NCBI GenBank assembly: GCA_964017185.1
Contig: OZ024870.1
Location: 64,334,812-64,398,811 of the forward strand
DNA length: 64,000 bases
Source of the DNA: Rugalucina vietnamica
Lineage: Eukaryota; Mollusca; Bivalvia; Lucinida; Lucinidae
Direction: 5' to 3'
Shown here one piece after another: positions 57,410-64,000 of this stretch. A program made the translations under genes and the position numbers. Under the pieces are notes generated by a model, which was given only the letters and a program-made list of their open reading frames with translations, did not search any database and had not been told where the DNA came from. Numbering within the stretch: the stretch's first letter is position 1; each line of letters begins with the position of its first letter.

Positions 57410-59259
57410 CAAGCAAACAAAATAGTCAGATAAACTATGGTTAAAAGATCCACTTTGAAGAATGTTAACATTGCTACAACGCTGACAGTTTTAACGAACA
57501 GGGATTTGTTTATTACCTTGTTCACTACACAGTGCAAACTCCTTTTCAGGTGTAAATGCAATGGTCATGCAAGGTCGTGTAGTATCGGACTAGACAGTAG
57601 AATGAAATGTGATTGTGAACATAATACAAAGGGTCCAGACTGCGGTGCTTGTTTAGACGGTTCTGAGCTTTGGCATCGTGCTACATATTCTAATGGATTT
57701 GAGTGTCAAAATAGGGGTTAGTATAAAGAATTGAGAGTGAAAAGAAAATGTAGGGTTTTTTGAAACAATTAAGAGCTATTCTCTGTAACCACCACATGAG
57801 TTATTTTAACATCAGGAAAACATGTCCGTGCAAAGTATACCCCCCTTGAACCCCACTTTTATATAGCAAAACTGGGGTTTGTAGGGGCATACCTATTTTT
57901 CTTTTTTTTGCTCCAAAACATAGAGTGTGGGTACTCGTTAGAACCGCCTCGCCGAGGCGGTTTTAACGTGTACCCACAATCTATGTTTTGAGCAAAAATT
58001 AGAAAAATATCAAAAATTTTCAGCTGAAAATCTTCATTTTTTAAAGGTCAAAAAATCTCTGTATATTGCATGGACATGTTTTCGTAATGATAAAGGGCCA
58101 TGACATGTATAGCCACCGATTTTGCTGAAGCGTTTCCTGTTTGTTAATTGGAACAATGAAATAAATTCTTTATAGAAATTCAGAAATATGTATGAATATA
58201 TAACACATCCTGGTAAGCATAAGAAAACAGAGATGAATTTGGAAAACCTCTGATTTTATCTTGGCTCTGCAGAGTGGATGGGGTTTCAGAGATTTGGAAA
58301 AGGTGACTTCACAGCATTTGCAATGACATATTTCGGTTGCATATGCATGCATATATTCAGTATCTAGACCGATGTTTTGTTTGTCGCATTTTGAAGCGTC
58401 CTGTTTGTGCAGATAACTTTTAATGGGTGTTACAAAGAAGCTACTTTTACTGTCACAACACTTTTTTTTATGAATGACTGTATTTGTGGGCCAAACAGAA
58501 TTTCGTTGTAAGGACAAAGTCGAATGTTTCACACAGGTAATATGTTCCATATGCAACTACTCTTCAGAAAATAAAGCATTAGATATTCAGTGACCTTCAA
58601 GGGGTCAATATCAAGGTCTCGCGATATTACTTTTTTTCTTGGAAATGTTAGGTTATTCACGGCTTTATTAATAGTAATTTCAATTTCTTATTTTAGTCAA
58701 AGGGAGGTAATCTTTAAATTATGTTTTTTTTTTACGTTATTTCTCGAGACAGGAGCTAAATTTTGCATTAATGTTTTTTTTTTTTAGTTTTGTCACTTGA
58801 AACAACCTCTAATCGTCAACGCTTTTAACCTTAGCACATACTATATTTTGTATCGTGTTGTTACAAAAATAATGTAAAGCCAATAACTGTGTCCACTTGA
58901 GCAACTGCTTTTTTTTTTCAAATTAAATAAAGCGGGACAGTTAGTACAAACAGCAGGAGAAAATAGTTTTTGGGCCTGTCAAAGTTACTGACTAAACATT
59001 TTCCTCTGCGTATGAAAAACAAAATTGGGTAGTTAATGTGAGTTGCTTAAGGACAGAAGGACACATCAATGCACCACAGTGGGTTTGAATCCACAACAAC
59101 TCTATCAGTTGGAGTTGACAATAGACCACAGCGCTCCACAAGTTCTGCTTGCGGGCGTGCCTGGTGGTTTTAATTTTCTCGGGTTCTCCCGTTTTCGCCC
59201 ACCTACTGATTGGCCCGTCTCATATGAGCTGAAATAATCTTGAAAGGGTAGTAAAACTG

Positions 59260-59320
<61 letters not shown>

Positions 59321-62300
59321 CGCTCCACGCACCACTAATAGGTTAATATTGTATTTCACAGATGAACAACTGTGAAAGGAGGCCATGTGCTTTTCGCTGC
59401 ATCAGCTTGAATGGTTCCTACGCATGTGTATGTCCGGTAGGCCACTAGCTGGCTGATGACGGTTTACACTGCGAAGGTATTATATGGGGAACTCCTTACG
59501 AGGGCTACACGTAGTTATCAGATATTAAATGAGCCACCTCGTGAGAAAACAACAAATTGCATAGGCGAAAACAAAGGCGCAGATCAGCTTTGCAGAAACT
59601 GCGAAGCTGATCAGCGCCTTTGTTTTCGCTACCCGTATAGTACAATTACTCTTCTACTTAAGTCCGAATTTCAAGCTTCTAGCTCTTTTCTGTGACTGTA
59701 CAGGTCGGTTTGTGTCGGACCACATTGTAGGTTTTCTCATGCACAGGCTCAATTATCTTTTTCATAAACTTTACAACACAACACAAGTACAAGTATATCC
59801 GGATCGAAGAAAGGACCAGTAGCCTCTCTTCTTATGGCCTGCTTTAAGGCAAACGCACTTGCGCGACTCAATACCTGAGTGGCGGTACATGTAGTACCAG
59901 TGACGTCCATCAGTTTCCACACATAAAGCCCAGTTCTCACTGCCCCGGTTTGCCCCGGTGAAGACAAGCCGGTATACGGTGGTAAACCGAGGAGCTGTTC
60001 CTGATCGTGTTCTCGTGGTGTTACCCCGCTCTTTAGCCCGGTTCTAGGTGTCGACACGGCGCAGGCCGTTGTGCGCCGGTTTTACTACGAGTAATCCCGG
60101 TGGCATTCCAAGACTGCCGGTCACGCCGGTTATGCTCTGGTGTTTATCGGTTTTGAAAATGATAGCAAACGGAGTGAACCGGGGTTCACCTTGGCCAAAA
60201 ATTTAAATTTAAAGCCGGTTTGCCCCGTTGGCGTCCCAACTCATCACGGTGTAGTACCGGTGAAGCCGCGGTTTGTGCCGGAACAGCCCGGTGTCGTCCC
60301 GGTTAAGCCCCGTTTACACATTCACGATTTTCTCTACGATTCACCCCGACGAGTTTCTCATGGTCAGAAAAATCGGGATGGATCACGATGAATCGTGGCA
60401 AAAAGTGGAAATATTTAGTGTCACTACGATTCCAGTAAGACTGTCCACGATATTAGTACGGTGTCTGTAATTATAAGGTATCGCTACGAATCAATGACGA
60501 TTCATGACGGCAACGCTACGGTCAATGAGGACACAATGAATGCTCACGGTGCTTGTAATACGGTTCGATACGGTACTAGTACGATTCACGGCGGTAGCCG
60601 TCGTGGCCAATCGTGGAGCTCCGTAGCGAAACCGTGGATGATTCGTAGGACAACCGTACACAATTCTAGGTGAATCGTAAAAGTTCGTGGTGTCAAAGAT
60701 TCCACGGTTTCGCTACGGAGCTCCGCGATTGGCTACAATCTCTCACGAATAGCCGGGAATATAGCTAGGGTGTTAGTACGGATAAGCACGATTCCGCTAC
60801 GGTTGCGCTACGAATTAGGCCACGTCCAATAACCACTATGAGTCGCCACGATACGCCACAAATTTTTTAAACAGTTTAAAACTTCCGTAGCGCTACCGTG
60901 GAATTTCCCGAATCATCACGATTCATCAAGATTCACCACGATTCACCACGGTTCTACTACGAATCACCACGGTACATCACGATAAAACGACGATTTTACA
61001 AATCGTGGCGAATCGTAGCGGCACCGTAGCAAAAAATCGTGAATATGTAAACAGGCCTTTACCCACGGTTTTCGCCGGATCATCCCGGTTTATCACGATC
61101 GAGCTCCGGTGATATCACGGTCCCCGGTTTTACCCGGTTTTGGCATTTCTTCTGGTTCGCCTGGTTGTATTTAACATTTTAATACAATCGGGAAGGCTAC
61201 AAGGTGTTTCCCGGTTCGCAACGATAGCTAGATACGGTTCTATATCTAGTGTGGTGTTGTCAGTTTGACGTTTCACCAGTAAACTATTCTGATACCGGTT
61301 CGTCACGGTTTACCCCAGTTTATCAAACCTGGACAATGAGAACATAGCTTAACTGTTGAAGTAGAATAGCTGAAGTTGACAAAAAGACATAACCCACGAA
61401 AGTGCTCAGCAAATTTGAAATGTATCGTGCGGAAATCTGCGTTTAGAAAACTCATTATACGATACAAACGCATTGGATAAAACTTAAATGTTCTGCGACA
61501 ATCTGCATACTTAGTTTTTAACCCAATCATAGTTGATAACTATGCTGCCTCCTTTAACTGCACGCCGGTAGGTCAGGCGCCAGATTATCTTAAAGCTATT
61601 CATTTTAGTTGGTTGGTTTCTGTTTCTTGGCCCACCGGCTTTTGCTCCGGATTTTCAGTAAGTTATTGGGCGCCCAGATCCCGTCGACAGGTAGCTTACT
61701 GAATCTTCGTCTTTTATTCATCATGGTGGTTATCATGATTTATTTGTTAAAACTTTGTTCTTGATGATTCATTGACTTGATAGAGATTCACCACGAGGAT
61801 TGAACAACTAACTTAATGTTGTGAACCACTGCAGAAGCTGAGGGTGAGGTAATGGCTATATAAAAATATTTTAAGTCTGCCAGTAATTTTATATTACTGA
61901 TCGGTCAAAGGTTGTTCTTTTTGTTTTATGTTTTTGTGTTTACTTTTTGTGCTGTTTGCGCCTTATATGTGCGATTTCATAATTTCAGCTAAGTTTGGGT
62001 AACTAAGTGGCCGCCTATTGGGAAAATAGCTGCTCACTCTGTTTACGATATGTTTTCGTAGTTAATTGTGCCTAATTGTTAATCTGTAATATAAAATTTC
62101 TGATTGCGCCATTTCCTTTATCATTTGCTACTTTTACCTTCATATTATTTTAAGCCTTATTTGGGAATAATTCATACACATATTTGTCTTATTTGCTATT
62201 AGGAACTTCCTAAATCATATCTCTGCCAATGTTAATGTGCCAAATATGGGACACATATTTGTCCTAAATTCTTCATGCAGCTGACAGATCTTGGAAAAAT

Positions 62301-62662
62301 AGCTCCAAAATGTAGAAGTCCTATGGATTTTGTTCTTTATTCTATTTTTTTTTTCAACCAAAACATGGTTAAATAGTAGAATCTGCTATAAAATGAAAAA
62401 AGAGACAATAAGCAATGCCCATTAAATACCCCCGCAGGGTAACTGTTTACGACAAAAATTATTTTGGCAATAAAATTTCTTCATGCAAATATCCAATGGG
62501 TGTACATCATGTAGGCATGATATCAAATTGTTCCATCAAAAATTGTGGTAGGAGTTGATCGTCCCGTGAAAGCCTTTACCTGTGAAAGCCCTTACATGTA
62601 AAAAAACTAAGAAAAATTGTCTAAGTTGTCATTGCTGTAATTTTAATAAAAATTATTTTTTC

Positions 62663-62705
<43 letters not shown>

Positions 62706-63959
62706 AAGAAAAATTGTCTAAGTTCTCATAGACGTCATTTTATCAAAAATAATTTTTTCAATGGGTGTACATCATGTAGGCATGATATCAAATTGTTCAT
62801 CAAAAACTGTGGTAGGAGTTGATCGGCCCGTGAAAGCCCTTACCTGTGAAAGCCCTTACCTGTAAAAAAACTAAGAAAAATTGTCTAAGTTGTCATTTTA
62901 ATAAAAATTATTTTTTCACAATAAAATTTCTTCATGCAAATGTCCAATGGGTGTACATCATGTAGGCATGATATCAAATTGTTCCATCAAAAACTGTGGT
63001 AGTAGTTGATCGGCCCGTGAAATCCCTTACCTGTAAAAAAAACTAAGAAAAATTGTCTAAGTTCTCATTGCTGTAATTTTAACAAAAAATATTTTTTTCA
63101 CAATAACATTTCTTCATGCAAATGTCCAATGGGCGTACATCATGTAGGCATGATATCAAATTGTTCCATCAAAAACTGTGGTAGGAGTTGATCGGCCCGT
63201 GAAATCCCTTACCTGTAAAAAACTAAGAAAAATTGTCTAAGTTCTCATTGCTGTAATTTTAACAAAAAATATTTTTTTCACAATAACATTTCTTCATGCA
63301 AATGTCCAATGGGCCTACATCATTTAGGCATAATATCAAGAAGTTCCAACAGAAACTGTTGTAGGAGATGATCGGCCCATAAATGCACTATCTTCACTGT
63401 ATACAAAAGCCATCAAGAACTATAAAGGGACGTAACTCAAAAGGGACTGGTCCCTAGCCCTTATTTTTTGCATGTACATATTTGCCCCATAGATATGCAG
63501 ATGCCTGCAAAGTTTCATGAAATTCCATCAATGGGTCTTCAAGATATTAAAGAAACAAAACGTTACGGACGGACGCACGGACGGACGGACACACGGACGC
63601 ACGCACGGACGGACAACGTGAAAACAGTATACCCCCCCTTAAAACTTCGTTTTGGCGGGGAGTATAATAAGAGCAAAAAGTCATCTAAATTAGAGAAAAA
63701 CTGTATTTGTAAGTCATTTTAACTACATGTATGTGGTTGGAGAACAACTGACAGGTTCTTATGTCTTCTCCGTTTAAGATGCAGATATGGGCTTAACATC
63801 AGACAATGTGTCTTTGTTGCGCTGTGTTAACCAGTGTATTTTTTTCAGATGTGGATGAATGCTCAACGTCACACAATGTTTGCTCGTCGCGCTGTGTTAA
63901 CACAGTAGGAAGCTTCTTATGCGGTGGTGCTAACGGTTACGTGTCTCAGCAATGCAAGC
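43500..63959 (+). CDS. Gene B: netrin-type LamNT/LE protein with EGF modules, 3' partial
   Basis: Exons 43500..43893, 49770..50062, 51533..51663 and 57550..57716 join in phases 1, 0 and 2 into one open frame: signal peptide, laminin N-terminal domain and one laminin-EGF module, each closest in feel to netrins. Netrins are secreted guidance and adhesion cues that bind DCC/UNC5-type receptors. The laminin-EGF exon ends in phase 1, exactly what the calcium-binding EGF exon at 63849 needs. Between them lies a broken EGF exon (59362..59476). I found no second or third laminin-EGF module and no NTR domain in the window. Either the protein is a LamNT-LE-EGF chimera or the 3' part is decaying; the end is outside the window. 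Confidence 0.8.
44027..45288 (+). repeat. Interspersed repeat G, long copy
   Basis: Starts AGCTCACCTGAGCCGG with TGAGCTTATAGGATG, then CCGTCGTCCGTCGTC, followed by units with CAAAGATCTTGTCTTCTGAA, GGTCACATGACCAAGATGGC and TTGACCTATTTTACGACAAG; a 130-bp segment around TTTTCAGGAAGTTTTGTAGC is repeated in tandem. In the first intron of gene B. Confidence 0.8.
45289..46631 (+). mobile_element. ACGTA-motif element, copy 2
   Basis: Terminal inverted repeats CTGTCACACATTC and GAATGTGTGACAG. The interior is saturated with CGTATC, GATACG, ACGTACGT and CGTAGATACG. A central single-copy part includes TTTTTCCGAAGTCATGGATCA and a polyC/CCA tract. Contains a truncated GAGCC MITE. No coding frame is convincing; the Tyr/Val/Arg-rich frames simply translate the motif. 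Confidence 0.85.
46101..46275 (-). mobile_element. GAGCC MITE copy 14, truncated
   Basis: Reverse copy cut off inside the central palindrome, with a local duplication of GGTAAGAGGCT. Inserted into the ACGTA-motif element at 45289..46631. Confidence 0.75.
46634..47355 (+). repeat. Interspersed repeat G, fragment
   Basis: Continues the repeat interrupted at 45288 by the ACGTA-motif element: GGTCACATGACCAAGATGGC, ATGACCTTGGGGTGACCTTG and GCCCGGGGCTTTATACATG. Confidence 0.75.
47464..48000. mobile_element. AATGTCCGC-motif element
   Basis: Seven copies of AATGTCCGC or its complement GCGGACATT or close variants: pairs at the left end (47470, 47486), a cluster in the middle (47618, 47653, 47669), and GCGGCCATCCCGG and GCAATGTCCGC at the right end. 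Interior is AT-rich. Sits directly before hairpin element H2 copy 2. Confidence 0.65.
48018..48443. mobile_element. Hairpin element H2, copy 2
   Basis: Second copy with the complete loop CCCCGAAGGGG at the palindrome centre; arms of about 50 bp are perfect apart from a few bases near the loop. Same downstream CCAAT and CRE-like motifs as copy 1. Confidence 0.87.
48455..49215 (-). repeat. Interspersed repeat G, reverse fragment
   Basis: GGGCATGGCAGCCATCTTGG and TCATGTGACC twice, CCCCGGGGTGGGGGCAGAT and ATGACCTTGACCTAAATT. Reverse orientation relative to 44027. Located in the first intron of gene B. Confidence 0.75.
49770..50062 (+). CDS. Gene B exon: LamNT part 2
   Basis: Acceptor CACTTCAG ends at 49769, donor GTATAA at 50063; 293 bp, phase 1 to 0. 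Starts G-K-S-Y-E-V-T-Y, then [29 protein letters not shown] and F-E-N-S-P-I-L-Q, all standard LamNT/netrin positions. Confidence 0.92.
50104..50139. repeat. poly(T) tract close to a gene B donor
   Basis: About 36 T, starting about 40 bp after the exon ending at 50062. Confidence 0.95.
51533..51663 (+). CDS. Gene B exon: LamNT part 3
   Basis: Acceptor CCCTACAG ends at 51532, donor GTATGA at 51664; 131 bp, phase 0 to 2. Reads [25 protein letters not shown], the end of a LamNT domain. A poly(A) run of about 47 bp starts 6 bp after the exon, unusually close to the donor. Confidence 0.92.
51669..51715. repeat. poly(A) tract at a gene B donor
   Basis: About 47 A, starting at +6 of the intron after the exon ending 51663. 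Confidence 0.95.
52311..53058. mobile_element. Long-terminal-inverted-repeat element with nested MITE
   Basis: Left arm (about 52311..52447) and right arm (about 52923..53058) are inverted copies: CCGCCGAGAATGAG, GGAAAACA, TTTATTAGTC, TGTTAGAATCG and their complements, roughly 80-85 % alike. A GAGCC MITE (52688..52922) is inserted at the right arm's inner edge. The central part has further TTTACGGT/ACCGTAAA pairs. No transposase frame. Confidence 0.78.
52688..52922 (+). mobile_element. GAGCC MITE copy 15
   Basis: Full-length copy with exact target duplication AATT. Inserted at the inner edge of the right terminal repeat of a larger inverted-repeat element (52311..53058). Confidence 0.87.
53146..53700. 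mobile_element. Hairpin element H3
   Basis: Palindrome 53159..53284: TCATTCATTAACATTCGCTAGG, CCTTCGGGG, GTTGAAAACCGAGGGC and complements around CATACCGAGGCGTAGC. Then TTTTTGATCGCTATTATTGC, like H1, and a GCACTATATTTTACAGC segment also seen at 50650. Ends near GGGTATTTATGCAATAAT. Resembles H1 and H2 in layout. Confidence 0.7.
53757..53866 (+). repeat. Interspersed repeat R2 fragment
   Basis: GGTGGTTATATCC, AGTCCCATAAAATGGAGGC and GACATGACCATAGCTGTTAT match the copies at 2063 and 30429. Confidence 0.7.
54000..55690. other. No recognisable gene or repeat
   Basis: Intronic sequence of gene B with stops in all frames. Scattered GACGTC motifs occur, but no terminal repeats or coding exon could be supported. 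Confidence 0.5.
55740..57348. mobile_element. CGTAAC-motif element with terminal inverted repeats
   Basis: Ends ATACTGCGTTTAGATGTTCC / CGGCGG and, inverted, CCGCCGGGAACAT with GTAAACGCAGTAT. The interior has dozens of CGTAAC, GTTACG, CCGTGA and TCACGG motifs; forms with CGTGA dominate one half and their complements the other. Includes a core ACAAATTTTTTGACAGTTTA shared with the element at 60309. Confidence 0.78.
57357..57408. repeat. (ATA)n microsatellite
   Basis: About 17 uninterrupted TAA/ATA triplets immediately after the CGTAAC-motif element, 140 bp before a gene B exon. Confidence 0.95.
57550..57716 (+). CDS. Gene B exon: laminin-EGF module
   Basis: Acceptor CTTTTCAG ends at 57549, donor GTTAGT at 57717; phase 2 to 1. 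Module [22 protein letters not shown], then W-H-R-A-T and E-C-Q-N, the first laminin-EGF repeat of netrins (eight Cys). Netrins normally run on into C-N-C of repeat two; here the exon stops and leaves a phase-1 codon. Confidence 0.92.
57896..58013. repeat. Palindromic repeat P copy 3, large hairpin
   Basis: TTTTTTGCTCCAAAACATAG, GTGGGTACTCGTTAG and AACCGCCTCGCCGAGG then the complements. Flanking GGCATACC and GTATACCCCCC lie on the opposite side from copy 2, so this copy is reversed. Confidence 0.87.
58020..59040. other. No recognisable gene
   Basis: AT-rich intron of gene B after the laminin-EGF exon; searched by eye for C-x-C laminin-EGF patterns on the plus strand and none found. Confidence 0.5.
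59060..59319 (+). mobile_element. tRNA-derived SINE family S2, copy 2, with poly(A) tail
   Basis: B-box-like GGGTTTGAATCCAC (about 59081), then TTCTGCTTGCGGGCGTGCC and TTTTCTCGGGTTCTCCCG as in the copy at 30120. An A run of about 57 bp closes it. Head partly lost. It lies 42 bp before the broken EGF exon. Confidence 0.75.
59362..59476 (+). pseudogene. Broken calcium-binding EGF exon of gene B
   Basis: Acceptor ATTTCACAG ends at 59361, donor GTATTA at 59477. Cys-bearing frame: [23 protein letters not shown], stop, L-A-D-D-G-L-H-C-E. Length is 115 bp, two short of a symmetric 117-bp exon; the missing bases fall next to the acceptor, shifting the entry phase. A TAG then interrupts where Glu is usual. 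Either lesion alone would disable it if spliced in. Confidence 0.82.
59531..59750 (+). mobile_element. GAGCC MITE copy 16
   Basis: Near full-length copy with a short deletion before the right terminus; flanks AAAT and AATT are compatible with an AT-rich target. Lies 54 bp after the broken EGF exon of gene B. Confidence 0.82.
59930..61330. mobile_element. CCCCGGT-motif element, host of a nested element
   Basis: GCCCCGGTTTGCCCCGGTGAA at the left; many CCGGTT, CCCGGT and ACCGG motifs on both sides of the nested element at 60309..61052; closes with GGTTCGTCACGGTTTACCCC. Termini are not clearly resolved. Confidence 0.6.
60309..61052. mobile_element. CACGATTC-motif element, nested
   Basis: Ends CCCCGTTTACACATTCACGA and, inverted, TCGTGAATATGTAAACAGGC. 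The interior is packed with CGATTC, GAATCG, ACTACGA and TACGGT. The core CACAAATTTTTTAAACAGTTT corresponds to the core of the 55740 element. Confidence 0.78.
61532..62150 (+). repeat. Interspersed repeat R1, copy with insert
   Basis: AGTTGATAACTATGCTGCC, GCACGCCGGTAGGTCAGGCG and TTATTGGGCGCCCAG match 9331..9545; after about 240 bp of other sequence, GCCGCCTATTGGGAAAATAGC and TTGTTAATCTG match 9600..9790. Confidence 0.72.
62426..63665 (-). mobile_element. Inverted-repeat element with tandem units and (GGAC)n, reversed
   Basis: Ends ATACCCCCGC and GGCGGGGAGTAT. Tandem units of about 180 bp contain ACTAAGAAAAATTGTCTAAG, GGTGTACATCATGTAGGCAT and GGAGTTGATCGGCCCGTGAA. The microsatellite GGACGGACGCACGG sits beside the right end. 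It has the same layout as 8302 and 19337, read from the other strand. A poly(A) run lies at 62665..62701. Confidence 0.78.
63777..63833 (+). pseudogene. Decayed 5' fragment of an EGF exon
   Basis: GATGCAGATATGGGCTTAAC, ATCAGACAATGTGTC and GCGCTGTGTTAAC align with the start of the exon at 63849, about 72 bp downstream, with roughly one mismatch in five. It has no matching second half, so it looks like a relic of a local exon duplication. Confidence 0.7.
63849..63959 (+). CDS. Gene B exon: calcium-binding-EGF-like module
   Basis: Acceptor TTTTTTCAG ends at 63848, donor GTTAGT at 63960; 111 bp, phase 1-1. Begins D-V-D-E-C (with the split Asp), then [18 protein letters not shown], and a final C. 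The fifth Cys expected in C-x-C is absent (C-G-G), so one disulphide would be missing. If the donor is not used, a stop follows at 63962. Confidence 0.78.
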
Positions 63960-64000
63960 GTTAGTATCGTACATATGTAAAAACAATTTTAGCGTGTTTA

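Noticed and set aside
57717..59361. Second laminin-EGF exon
   Set aside because: Looked for C-x-C...C-x-x-H-N-T patterns on the plus strand between the two exons and found none; absence by eye is not proof.

Overview
The window is animal nuclear DNA, most likely from a bivalve mollusc. It has short coding exons with GT/AG borders, long AT-rich introns, a very high load of short inverted-repeat transposons, tRNA-derived SINEs and GTCC-microsatellite/tandem-repeat elements of the kind seen in bivalve genomes, and almost no long open reading frames. All assignments come from reading the sequence; no search was run.

Gene A (1..18088, +; its 5' end lies outside the window) encodes a type I membrane protein. 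I could splice 21 exons by hand, giving 915 residues in the window. Seventeen consecutive exons (the first one partial) each carry one small six-cysteine module: C, aromatic-G-D-[RK], C, C-Y, CC-x-x-C. The cysteine spacing resembles the PLAC domain of ADAMTS/lacunin/papilin proteins. Every module exon is flanked by phase-1 introns, so the array can grow or shrink by whole exons. After it come a Thr/Pro-rich stalk, one transmembrane helix and a cytoplasmic tail of about 150 residues with several tyrosine motifs (YINP, YMEP, NPGY, YSAL). This looks like a repeat-ectodomain receptor with a phosphotyrosine-type tail, and I do not recognise it as a named gene.

Gene B (43500..63959, +; continues past the window) starts with a signal peptide and a netrin-type laminin N-terminal domain on three exons, then a netrin-like laminin-EGF module. 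Instead of more laminin-EGF modules, the only further modules I find are calcium-binding-EGF-type exons: one broken (59362..59476), one decayed fragment (about 63777..63833) and one open exon (63849..63959). It may be a netrin/EGF chimera, or a gene that is decaying at its 3' end.

Between and inside the genes lies a dense, nested transposon landscape. A short inverted-repeat element with GAGCC ends is present in about 14 substantial copies, with visible 4-bp target duplications, and sits unusually close to exon borders of gene A. A non-LTR retrotransposon (about 28113..35311) is interrupted by a 2.66-kb TTAA-flanked element and by a hairpin element; removing both would close the endonuclease reading frame. 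A mariner relic sits in a gene A intron. Several 0.5-1.6 kb elements are built almost wholly from one short motif in both orientations, and several others combine polyC-type ends, a GTCC microsatellite and tandem units of about 160-200 bp. Two SINE families, large perfect palindromes and minisatellites fill much of the rest. Stretches at 36000-37030, 40440-41220, 54000-55690 and 58020-59040 show no gene or repeat that I can name.
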